64,000 nt of DNA from an uncultured Clostridium sp. (GTDB taxonomy: Bacteria; Bacillota; Clostridia; TANB77; CAG-508), in assembly GCA_900552135.1 (NCBI GenBank), contig URYN01000001.1, forward strand, positions 62,001-126,000. Reading direction: 5' to 3'. The notes beneath the pieces were generated by a model that saw only the letters and a program-made list of their open reading frames with translations, was not told the DNA's origin and did not search any database. Below, piece after piece: positions 1-7,724 of the stretch (the first letter of the stretch is position 1; each line of letters begins with the position of its first letter). Made by a program: the position numbers and the translations under genes.

Positions 1-117
1 GAGAGGGAAAAAATGATTAACGAAAAATATTTTGAAGATATAAATAAAAAGTTAATAAATATTCTAGATAATAGTGATTTGAATACAAAAGAAATAAGGA
101 CAAGAAAAATTAAATAA
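1..117 (+). CDS. Small or 5'-truncated hypothetical protein
   Basis: The reading frame is open from the window edge and stops with TAA at 115-117. It may be the tail of a longer gene, or a 34-residue protein starting at the ATG at 13, which has a purine-rich GAGAGG six bases upstream. The product is lysine- and asparagine-rich with no recognisable domain. The next reading frame begins seven bases after the stop, so it probably shares a transcript with the split gene that follows. No function can be assigned. Confidence 0.35.
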   Translation, partial: EREKMINEKYFEDINKKLINILDNSDLNTKEIRTRKIK

Positions 118-124
118 AAAATTA

Positions 125-481
125 ATGGATATGATTGTAAAAAAAGAAATAGATAATCATTATGTTTCTTTAGTACATGAAATAAAAAGTTATCAATTTC
201 TAAAAAAATATGGATGTTTACAAATGGCTATAGATAGTAATAGTGAAGCAGGTCCTGATTTTAAACTAAATAATTATAAAATAGAGTGTGTCTGTTGTTC
301 GAGTGGAGAAACTGATAAAAACGGGTTAGAAAATTACAGATTAAGCGAAAATAGGAAAAGTATGATAGTAGATTATAATAAATTGCTAGAAATATTATTG
401 CCAAGAATTACTCAAGAGTTATGTACAAAATCAAAAAAGTTAAAGGAATATATAGATAATCGTAATAGTGAAAAAAGATGA
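125..481 (+). CDS. Nuclease-like hypothetical protein, N-terminal part
   Basis: 118 residues. After a predicted helix (about residues 15-30) comes a GPDF stretch and then an IECV strand about ten residues later. This D...E-x-V arrangement resembles the core of PD-(D/E)XK-fold nucleases, although the usual lysine is not obvious. The frame ends at 481, while the following frame (468-920) overlaps by 14 bases and is open upstream from 456. The second frame's GTG start has no Shine-Dalgarno, so the two are more likely one gene of about 265 residues split by a single-base shift between about 456 and 481. The nuclease assignment is an inference from a weak motif. Confidence 0.5.
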   Translation: MDMIVKKEIDNHYVSLVHEIKSYQFLKKYGCLQMAIDSNSEAGPDFKLNNYKIECVCCSSGETDKNGLENYRLSENRKSMIVDYNKLLEILLPRITQELCTKSKKLKEYIDNRNSEKR

Positions 482-920
482 AGTATGTATTATTTTTATA
501 TCATTGGGAGACATTGCACAAGATTTTTTTAGTGGAAAATATGGTTTCGATTTTCTAAATATTTTAATAGGAAAAAGTCATTTAACATTAAGGATTGATA
601 AAAATACAAATAAATTTATAGATAGTTACTATAGCCATGTAGATACAATAAAAAAACAGAATGGTTCACCTATAGATGCTAATTTTTTTGTAAATGCAGA
701 TAATAGACACATTTCAGCTATATTATTTACTGATGCATACATCTGTGATTTATATAATAAAGAGAATACATTTTTATTTTTAAATCCATATGCAATTAAT
801 AAAGTAAAGGTAAAAGATTTTAACGATTTAATATATTGGAAAGGAAATAATGATAGGGAATATATTCCAAGATATAGAGGGAAAAATATATGGAATCAAT
901 TCAAAAATAAATTTTATTAA
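468..920 (+). CDS. Hypothetical protein, probable C-terminal part of the preceding gene
   Basis: 150 residues from a GTG with no visible ribosome binding site. It opens with a hydrophobic beta-strand segment ending in ISLGD and contains further alternating strand and helix patterns, with no membrane segment or named motif. Reading upstream in the same frame gives a continuation into the preceding frame, supporting a single frameshifted protein whose two halves together form an alpha/beta fold. It ends 14 bases before the ASCH gene, which has its own AAAGGAG site, so all of these may be cotranscribed. Function unknown. Confidence 0.45.
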   Translation: MKKDEVCIIFISLGDIAQDFFSGKYGFDFLNILIGKSHLTLRIDKNTNKFIDSYYSHVDTIKKQNGSPIDANFFVNADNRHISAILFTDAYICDLYNKENTFLFLNPYAINKVKVKDFNDLIYWKGNNDREYIPRYRGKNIWNQFKNKFY

Positions 921-934
921 AGGAGAATTTTGAA

Positions 935-1321
935 ATGAAAGTATTAACAATAAAGCAACCATGGGCAACATTGATAATGCAAAAAGATAAGAGGTTTGAA
1001 TTTAGAAGTTGGCAAACTAAATATAGAGGAGATTTACTAATCCATGCAGGAAAAGGAATAGATAAAGAAGCAATGAAAAGATTATCAAAATATATTCCAG
1101 AAGATTTGCCAACTGGGAAAATATTAGGAAAAGTAACATTAGTAGATTGTGTGAAAATGTCACCAGAATTTAAAGAGATGTTATTAAAAGAGAATAAAGA
1201 TATATACACAGATAGTTCTTTTAAAGAAAATTATGGTTGGCAGCTAGAAAATGCAGAAGTATTTGATGAACCAATAGAAGCAAAAGGTAAATTGAGTTTG
1301 TGGGAATATGATATGAAATAA
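935..1321 (+). CDS. ASCH domain protein (copy 1)
   Basis: 128 residues forming a single ASCH domain, a beta-barrel fold related to PUA that is associated with RNA binding or RNA modification. Visible signatures are the N-terminal KQPWATLI segment (residues 7-14), FRSW near residue 23, the YRG-LLIHAGK strand, and GKILGKVTL near residue 61. The start is fixed by AAAGGAG upstream. A second gene at 22041 encodes a protein about 79% identical by hand comparison (roughly 101 of 128 positions), so the two are paralogues or products of a duplication that brackets the accessory block. The substrate of these small ASCH proteins cannot be told from sequence. Confidence 0.85.
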   Translation: MKVLTIKQPWATLIMQKDKRFEFRSWQTKYRGDLLIHAGKGIDKEAMKRLSKYIPEDLPTGKILGKVTLVDCVKMSPEFKEMLLKENKDIYTDSSFKENYGWQLENAEVFDEPIEAKGKLSLWEYDMK

Positions 1322-1356
1322 TTTTATAGATAGTAATTTATTGAGGAGTTTATGAT

Positions 1357-2694
1357 ATGGGAATATTTGATATTTTTAATAGGAATAAAAAAAGTAACGA
1401 ACTAAATAATGTTAATAATTTAAATGCAAAAGGATATATTGAATGTAAAGAAGTCTATTTATATTCAAGTATAGTAGAAATGTTAAAAAAGAAATATATT
1501 GCATTTGATATAGAAACTACAGGTTTAAATCCAGTCGAAGATAGAATAGTTGAACTTGGTGCAGTTTTGTTTGAAAATGGTATACCAGTAAAAAAATTCA
1601 GTTCATTAGTAAACCCTAATAAATTTATTTCATTTGAAGCGACAAGAGTAAATAATATTTCTAATGAAATGATACAAAACGCTCCTAGAGAAAATATTAT
1701 ATATCCTAAATTAGTTGAGTTTTTAGAAGATTCATTATCGGGTGAAACTGTTATTTGTGCTCATAATGCACGATTCGATATTGGATTCTTGTCTAATACT
1801 TTAGAAAGATTAGGCTATAGTGGTAATATAAAATATATTGATACTTTATCACTTTCTAGAAATTTGATATATGGTTTAGAAAATTATAAACAAAGCACAG
1901 TGGCTGACTACTTTGATATAATAAATGAAGAAGCTCACAGGGCCGTAACGGATGCTGAAACTTGTGGTAAAATTTTATATCGTTTTTTAGATTACGAAAT
2001 AAAAGAAAAACAAACTGAAAAAAAGAGAAATATTATTGCTCTTGATGATTATGAAAAAATTGTTTTTGCTTATATAGAAAAATTAATAAATGATAATGGT
2101 TTAAATATTGATTTTTTAGGGGCAAGAAAAAATGCTAGTGGTTATATTAATATATGTTATTTGTATAGTTTTATAAAATATAAATTTAGTAAAAAAGGAA
2201 AATACATTATTGTTTCTAATGACTTTTCTAAAAATTTAGAATTACCAGTTGAACAATGTAATATAAGTGAAGGAGGAAATGAATTTGTAAGAGTGTATTT
2301 TAGTTCAATTGATGATATAAAACAATTAGATGAATATATTTTAAATGAATATAAAAAATCTTATAATGCCACTATGGATTATATTGACGGAAGCTCTAGA
2401 AGAGAAAAAAACGTAATAGAAGAAGTTGAAAATTTATATAAAATATCTGTACAGGAAGTAGAAAAGATTATAAATAATGAAATATCAAATAAAACTTTGA
2501 ATAATTATTTAAGTGAAATAAATATAAAAAAACAAGTTTCGCGTGATGAGATAAATATTAATCCAGTAAATAATAGAATTCCATTAAATAAAATCAAAAA
2601 TTTGAATGATTGGAATAAAGGGTATGATGAAGGATTTGATTTTTGGTTAAAAGGAGATGAATTAAGAAAAATGGAGAATATAACGAAGCAATAA
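1357..2694 (+). CDS. DnaQ-like 3'-5' exonuclease (DEDDh), 5' part of a frameshifted gene
   Basis: Residues 47-215 form a DEDDh exonuclease domain: Exo I DIETTG (D51, E53), Exo II HNARFD (D141) and Exo III HRAVTDAE (H194, D199). All catalytic residues are present, so 3'-5' exonuclease activity is expected. Residues 215-430 form a second region I do not recognise. The frame ends with an aberrant short tail at 2694. A five-A run at 2667-2671 is the point where the -1 frame continues smoothly into TPR-like sequence (NGEYNEAIKLF), so the full protein was probably about 615 residues. The domain resembles the epsilon proofreading subunit and PolC, but this is a stand-alone accessory nuclease. Confidence 0.8.
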   Translation: MGIFDIFNRNKKSNELNNVNNLNAKGYIECKEVYLYSSIVEMLKKKYIAFDIETTGLNPVEDRIVELGAVLFENGIPVKKFSSLVNPNKFISFEATRVNNISNEMIQNAPRENIIYPKLVEFLEDSLSGETVICAHNARFDIGFLSNTLERLGYSGNIKYIDTLSLSRNLIYGLENYKQSTVADYFDIINEEAHRAVTDAETCGKILYRFLDYEIKEKQTEKKRNIIALDDYEKIVFAYIEKLINDNGLNIDFLGARKNASGYINICYLYSFIKYKFSKKGKYIIVSNDFSKNLELPVEQCNISEGGNEFVRVYFSSIDDIKQLDEYILNEYKKSYNATMDYIDGSSRREKNVIEEVENLYKISVQEVEKIINNEISNKTLNNYLSEINIKKQVSRDEININPVNNRIPLNKIKNLNDWNKGYDEGFDFWLKGDELRKMENITKQ

Positions 2695-3203
2695 AATTAT
2701 TTGATTTATCCAGATATAATGGATATAATACATATGTTCTATATGAATCTTATGCTATGGTATATCATCAATTAAAAGATTATGATAATGAAATTGCTAT
2801 TCTTGAAGAAGGTATAGAGAGATTATCTAAAGATAATACTAATGTTAGTAATCTTGTTACAAGAAGAGATAAAGCAGTACAAATAATTTATAAGAAAATC
2901 GAGCAAGAAAAACAAGCTCAACAAAGATTAATTGAAAAAGAAGAAAAAAGGAAACTGAGAGAGGAAAAAAAATTAAAAGAAAAACAGGAAAAAGCTGAAT
3001 TAAGAAAAAATACTCTAAAAGAACCTGTAACTGGAAGAAGTATTATACAAATGAATGATGATGGAGTTATTATAAAGAAATATATTTCTATTGCTGATGC
3101 TGTAAGGCAAACAGGAATTAATTCCAAAAGTATTAGAGATGCGGCAAAGGGAGTTCAAAAACATGCTGGGGGATATTGCTGGAAGTATGAAGATGATGCC
3201 TAA
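2670..3203 (+). pseudogene. TPR-like and NUMOD1 C-terminal part of the exonuclease gene, out of frame
   Basis: Open in the -1 frame relative to the exonuclease and without a convincing start of its own; the first ATG is at 2757 and has no ribosome binding site. It begins with a tetratricopeptide-like helical pair (GEYNEAIKLF and YHQLKDYDNEIAILEEG), passes through a long charged coiled coil rich in Lys, Glu and Gln, and ends in a NUMOD1-type DNA-binding module. That module shows the Y-S-I-A-D-A-V motif, INSKSIRDAAKG, and the closing AGGYCW. NUMOD1 modules are known from homing endonucleases, where they contact DNA. Restoring one A at 2667-2671 joins the two parts into a nuclease-TPR-DNA-binding fusion. 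Confidence 0.65.
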
Positions 3204-3245
3204 AAATAGTATTGAATGTAATAATCTTATAATAACGACAAATTA

Positions 3246-3280
3246 TAGATTAGTTTGAAATATAACTAATCTATTTTTTA
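3246..3280 (+). terminator. Rho-independent terminator after the exonuclease gene
   Basis: A perfect 10-bp inverted repeat (TAGATTAGTT and AACTAATCTA) with an eight-base loop is followed by a run of six T. It lies 43 bases after the last stop of the exonuclease locus. Confidence 0.75.
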
Positions 3281-3341
3281 GTGTGATAATCGGTAGATAT
3301 TATCTATAAGTATTGAAATATAAATAAAAGATATATACCGA

Positions 3342-3403
3342 AAAAAATAAAGACCACCCCCGCCTCTAATCTCTACAAAGTAAAAAGGGGGAACGGCGAG
3401 GGG
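3342..3403 (-). terminator. Probable terminator of the DUF6809 gene (minus strand)
   Basis: Read on the minus strand, a C-rich arm (CCCCTCGCC) can pair with a G-rich arm (GGCGGGGG) and is followed by a T-rich tail. The G+C-rich block stands out sharply from its AT-rich surroundings. The stem is imperfect and the loop long, so this is tentative. Confidence 0.4.
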
Positions 3404-3447
3404 AGTGCTTTAAAAACTTTCGGGAAATAGGAGAGGGAGGGGGTATA

Positions 3448-3720
3448 TTATTCCTTTGAAATCGCTTCCAGCAGTAAAGACACAGCCAGAGAAAATCCTT
3501 CTGTAAATACTTCTTCCATTTCAATAGCAGATAATTCACTTTGATATTCTAAAACTTTTTCTATTAACGAAAAGGTTTCTTTATCCACTAATTGAGCTAA
3601 TTTCTCTTGCAAATCAGTACATTTGGACAATGTTTTAGCATATTTGGAATCTTTAGGTATAGGTCTTTCAATACAAGAATAATCTCCATTATATAGAGAT
3701 AGTATAGTCTTTGAATTCAT
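3448..3720 (-). CDS. DUF6809 family small protein
   Basis: 90 residues, largely helical and acidic toward the C-terminus, matching the DUF6809 pattern: an N-terminal ILSLYNGDYS-type motif, then a helical body and a C-terminal EGFSLAVSLLLEA helix. The start is set by an excellent GGAGGTGAT seven bases upstream. The gene is transcribed alone, opposite to its neighbours, with a G+C-rich hairpin downstream. These proteins are common on integrative elements of gut Clostridia, which fits this setting. Their role is unknown. Confidence 0.7.
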   Translation of the reverse strand: MNSKTILSLYNGDYSCIERPIPKDSKYAKTLSKCTDLQEKLAQLVDKETFSLIEKVLEYQSELSAIEMEEVFTEGFSLAVSLLLEAISKE

Positions 3721-3958
3721 ATTATCACCTCCAGTTGGTTGTGTATTTAAGCTTAATTGAAATGAATAGTCAAGAGAATATTACAGAAAAACTGATTTTG
3801 TAACAAAAATTTAATATAAATGTAATAGAAATTAGGTTGAAAATATGATTTAATATAATAAAAATAAATTAACTATAAATATAAAATAATTTATTATAAT
3901 AAAAATTAAATTGTTATATAATAAATTATTTTGTTTTTTATGTTTAGGAGGTGATGTC

Positions 3959-4189
3959 TTGAAAAAAGAAAATAATATTCATAATGAAATTAAAGGAAAT
4001 CTATCTTTAAATGGTTGGAAATTTAAAGAAGTTATAAATGAAATGAATAGGAGAAGAAAACTAGAAAATAGAAAATTAACGACAGAATCAAATATATTAA
4101 ATAAAATTAGAAGAGAAACAATTAAATATACAGAGGTAAAAGAAATCGCAGACATCATTGGATGTAACTTAGAGTGGAAGAAAAAATAG
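3959..4189 (+). CDS. Small helix-turn-helix regulator leading the restriction operon
   Basis: 76 residues from a TTG at 3959, chosen because a full AGGAGGTGATG site sits just upstream; the longer frame from 3911 lacks such a site. The sequence has a WKFKEVINEMNRR helix and a C-terminal KYTEVKEIADIIGCNLEWK segment, typical of XRE-type HTH proteins in which a short helix pair recognises DNA. Its stop lies 11 bases before hsdM, in the same direction, so it probably belongs to the restriction-modification operon and may time its expression, as controller proteins do. That role is inferred from position. Confidence 0.6.
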   Translation: MKKENNIHNEIKGNLSLNGWKFKEVINEMNRRRKLENRKLTTESNILNKIRRETIKYTEVKEIADIIGCNLEWKKK

Positions 4190-4200
4190 GAGGAATAATA

Positions 4201-6594
4201 ATGGCAGTAAAAAAGAGTGTTTTATATAGTAAATTATGGGATAGTTGTAATACATTAAGAAGTAAAGGAGGAATGGACGCAACACAATATAAGGATTATG
4301 TTTTAATAATATTATTTATGAAAGTTATAACAGATAAATACTACAATAAAAAAGGTTCATTAATAGAAGTGCCTAAAGATGCAAATTTTAATACTATGAT
4401 TTCGCTAAAAGGAAAGAAAAATATAGGGGAAGAATTTAATAAGATTTTAGCAAAGATTGCAGAAGAAAATGATTTACAAAATGTAATAGATGTTGTTGAC
4501 TTCAATGATGAAAATAAACTTGGGAAAGGCAAAGATATGATAGATGCCTTAACAGGTTTAGTTGAAATATTTCAAGACCCAGAATTAGATTTTAGTAATA
4601 ATAGAGCGGATGACAATGATGTCTTGGGAGATGCTTATGAATATTTAATGAAACAATTTGCTTCTGAAGCAGGAAAAAGTAAAGGACAATTTTATACACC
4701 AGCAGAAGTATCTAGAATTATGGCTAAAATATTGAAAATTAATAAATCGATAAAGAGTCCTATTGAAGTATATGATATGGCATGTGGTTCTGGATCGCTA
4801 TTGATAAAAGCTGGTAATGAAGCAAAAGAAGGAACGAAAGTATATTTATATGGACAAGAAAAAGATACTAGTACAGCAGGTCTTTGCGTTATGAATATGT
4901 TTTTACATGGAAATGCAACAGCACAAATCAAAGATGGAAACACATTAACAAATCCAAGATATATTGAAAATGGAAATATTAGAACTTTTGACTTTTGTGT
5001 AGCTAATCCACCATTTTCAGTAAAAAAATGGAGTAGTGATTTAGGTGCAGAAAAAGAATATGGAAGATTTACAGGATTTGGTATGCCACCAGAAAATTGC
5101 GCAGATTATGCTTTTTTGCTACATATGATAAAATCAATGGATCCAACAAATGGTCGTGGTGCAATTATACTTCCTCATGGTGTACTTTTTAGAGGTGGAC
5201 AAGAAGAAATAATTAGAAAAAATTTACTGAAAAGTGGACTAATTGAAGGAATTATAGGACTTCCATCAAACTTATTTTATGGAACAGGAATACCTGCTTG
5301 TATAATAATTTTAGATAAAAAAGATGCTATTAATAGAAAAGATATCTTTATGATAGATGCAAGTAAATATTTTATTAAAGACGGAAATAAAAATAAATTA
5401 AGAGAAGAAGATATAAAGAAAATTACTGATATATATTTAGGTAGAATAGAAGAAGAAAAATATTCTAGAATTGTAACAATGAAAGAAATAGAAAAAGAAG
5501 ATTATAACTTGAATATTCCTAGATATATAGATTCGTCTGATAAGGAAACAATACAAGATATAAAAGCACACTTGCTTGGAGGAATACCAGAGGTAGATAT
5601 TGAAAAATTAAGTAAATATTGGAGTGTAGCACCAAACCTAAAAAAAGAATTGTTTAAGAAAAACAAAAAGGAAGGATATTTTGATTTAGTGATAAAAAAA
5701 GAAAAAATAAATGAAAAGATAAGTGGTTCAAAAGAATTTATTGCGTATTTTGAAAATTTAATAGAAAAAGTTAATAGATGGCAAGAAGAAAACAAAGATA
5801 AATTATACAATGTAAATAGTAAAACAAGAGTAAAAGACTTAATTGAAGAATTATCTAATAATATTTTAAAAATCTTTGAGAATGATAAATTAATAGATAA
5901 ATATGAAGCATATGAATTTTTAATGGAATATTATAACAATACATTAAAAGATGATTTACATCTAATTATTGAAAATGGATGGATTCCAAAATTAATTTAT
6001 GGACAAGATAAGAATGGAAAAATAAAGAAAAATGAATTTGAATCAGATTTATTGCCAAAAGATATTGTTGTAAAAGAATATTTTAAAGAATATGCTAATA
6101 AATTAGAAGAATTGAATAATGAATTAAATGATTTAATGCAGGAATTTAAATTAAAAATCGAAGAAAATACAGGAGATGAATCTATATTTAATGATGAAGA
6201 TAAAGTTAATGAAAAATTAGTGAAAGATAAAATAAAAGAAGAATCAGAAGAAAGTATAGTGATATTAAAAGAAATGTTAGATAATTTATCTAAGCAAAAG
6301 GATGTAAAGAAAAATATAAAAAAAGTTCAGGAAGAATTAAATAATTTAATAATCAAAAAATATGATTCATTAAATGAAACAACAGCAAAAAAATTAATTA
6401 TAAATAAAAAATGGTTTAAGGATTTAGAAAATAGATTTGCAGATATATACATTGATATAATATATGATTTGTCTAATCAAATAATAACAGTAGTTGAAAA
6501 TTATGAAAATACATTAGAACAATTGGTAAAGGAAACATCTCATTTTGAGTCTTTAGTTTTAAAAGATTTGGAAAGGATGGGGTATAAATGCTAG
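4201..6594 (+). CDS. hsdM: Type I restriction-modification DNA methyltransferase subunit M
   Basis: 797 residues. The N-terminal HsdM helical domain (LWDSCNTLRSKGGMDATQYK) is followed by an N6-adenine methyltransferase core with GQFYTP (residues 162-167), the SAM-binding motif DMACGSGSLL (192-201) and the catalytic NPPF motif (269-272). It therefore methylates adenine in the recognition site chosen by HsdS. About 300 charged, coiled-coil-like residues follow the core, making it much longer than the roughly 500 residues of classical HsdM; long forms are known. The ATG at 4201 is preferred over the in-frame GTG at 4174 because AGGAGG precedes it. It overlaps hsdS by seven bases, indicating translational coupling. 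Confidence 0.95.
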   Translation: MAVKKSVLYSKLWDSCNTLRSKGGMDATQYKDYVLIILFMKVITDKYYNKKGSLIEVPKDANFNTMISLKGKKNIGEEFNKILAKIAEENDLQNVIDVVDFNDENKLGKGKDMIDALTGLVEIFQDPELDFSNNRADDNDVLGDAYEYLMKQFASEAGKSKGQFYTPAEVSRIMAKILKINKSIKSPIEVYDMACGSGSLLIKAGNEAKEGTKVYLYGQEKDTSTAGLCVMNMFLHGNATAQIKDGNTLTNPRYIENGNIRTFDFCVANPPFSVKKWSSDLGAEKEYGRFTGFGMPPENCADYAFLLHMIKSMDPTNGRGAIILPHGVLFRGGQEEIIRKNLLKSGLIEGIIGLPSNLFYGTGIPACIIILDKKDAINRKDIFMIDASKYFIKDGNKNKLREEDIKKITDIYLGRIEEEKYSRIVTMKEIEKEDYNLNIPRYIDSSDKETIQDIKAHLLGGIPEVDIEKLSKYWSVAPNLKKELFKKNKKEGYFDLVIKKEKINEKISGSKEFIAYFENLIEKVNRWQEENKDKLYNVNSKTRVKDLIEELSNNILKIFENDKLIDKYEAYEFLMEYYNNTLKDDLHLIIENGWIPKLIYGQDKNGKIKKNEFESDLLPKDIVVKEYFKEYANKLEELNNELNDLMQEFKLKIEENTGDESIFNDEDKVNEKLVKDKIKEESEESIVILKEMLDNLSKQKDVKKNIKKVQEELNNLIIKKYDSLNETTAKKLIINKKWFKDLENRFADIYIDIIYDLSNQIITVVENYENTLEQLVKETSHFESLVLKDLERMGYKC

Positions 6595-7724
6595 AAAAAA
6601 TTAAATTAGGAAGTTTAATAAAAGTTCATAGTGGGGAGAGTATTGAAGCTAGTTCATTATTGAAATATGGAGATTATCCTGTATATGGTGGAAATGGAAT
6701 AAATGGATATTGCAAAAACTATAATATACCAAAAGATACAATGATCATTGGGAGGGTTGGAGAAAAATGTGGCAATGTGAATATAACATTTAAAAGAAGT
6801 TGGATTAGTGATAATGCATTAATTGTTGTTCCGTTAAAAAAACATAATATTAAATATTTAGAATATTTATTGAAGCATATAAATTTAAATAATTATGCCA
6901 ATAAGAATGCTCAACCTGTTATATCTGGTAAAATAATTAATGACATAGATATTGAATATAATTCAAACTTAAAAGAGCAAAAATCAATAGCCGATACTTT
7001 AACAAATATAGATAATTTAATTGACTCGTTACAAAAGATAATAGAAAAGAAAGAAAAAATATTTAAAGCTGCTACTCAAGAACTACTTAATGGCAAAAAT
7101 AGAGTATATGAATGGAAAAAAGTAAGGATAGGAGATATTGGCGAATTTACAGGAAATGGTGTTGACAAAAAAATAAGAAAAGACGAACAAAAAATTAGAA
7201 TATTAAATTATATGGATATTATGCATTATAATTTTATATACAGCAATATTAGTAACTATTTTGCGACAGCTTCAAATGAAAAAATAAATAAATGTTCAGT
7301 AAAAAAAGGAGATATTTTTTTAACTCCATCTTCAGAAACGCGTTTAGATATTGGAGTAAGTTCAGTTGCAATGGAAGACATTGATGACTTGGTTTATAGT
7401 TATCACATTGTAAGATTTAGACCAATAATAGAAATGGATTTATTATTTAGAGCATACATATTTAAAAATCAGAAATTTTTAAATCAAGCTTCAACCATGT
7501 GCGAAGGAAGCGGTAAGAGATATGTATGCTCAAACAAAAAATTTGCTTCATTTGAATTAGAAATACCTATAGATATAAGAGAACAAAAAGATATAGCAAA
7601 TAAATTATATGCAATGGAAAAAGAAGTGAATATGTTAAAAAATAAGTTACTAAAATATAAGCAGATAAAAGAAGGCATGATGGAAGATTTACTAACAGGA
7701 AAAGTGAGGTTGGATTATGAGTAA
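6588..7724 (+). CDS. hsdS: Type I restriction-modification specificity subunit S
   Basis: 378 residues with the classic two-half plan. Target recognition domain 1 covers about residues 1-135, followed by a conserved helix (ADTLTNIDNLIDSLQK with LLNGKNRV). Target recognition domain 2 covers about 175-325, followed by a second helix (ANKLYAMEKEVNMLK ending MEDLLTGKVRL). Each TRD reads one half of a bipartite DNA site and the helices set the gap. The gene overlaps hsdM by seven bases and hsdR by eight. There is a single intact S gene and no inverted partial copy nearby, so no sign of shuffling phase variation. Confidence 0.93.
   Translation: MLEKIKLGSLIKVHSGESIEASSLLKYGDYPVYGGNGINGYCKNYNIPKDTMIIGRVGEKCGNVNITFKRSWISDNALIVVPLKKHNIKYLEYLLKHINLNNYANKNAQPVISGKIINDIDIEYNSNLKEQKSIADTLTNIDNLIDSLQKIIEKKEKIFKAATQELLNGKNRVYEWKKVRIGDIGEFTGNGVDKKIRKDEQKIRILNYMDIMHYNFIYSNISNYFATASNEKINKCSVKKGDIFLTPSSETRLDIGVSSVAMEDIDDLVYSYHIVRFRPIIEMDLLFRAYIFKNQKFLNQASTMCEGSGKRYVCSNKKFASFELEIPIDIREQKDIANKLYAMEKEVNMLKNKLLKYKQIKEGMMEDLLTGKVRLDYE

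Noticed and set aside
2667..2671. Programmed -1 frameshift in the exonuclease gene
   Set aside because: The A-run is not a canonical slippery heptamer in the right frame and no stimulatory structure is obvious; a simple indel is more likely, though not excluded.
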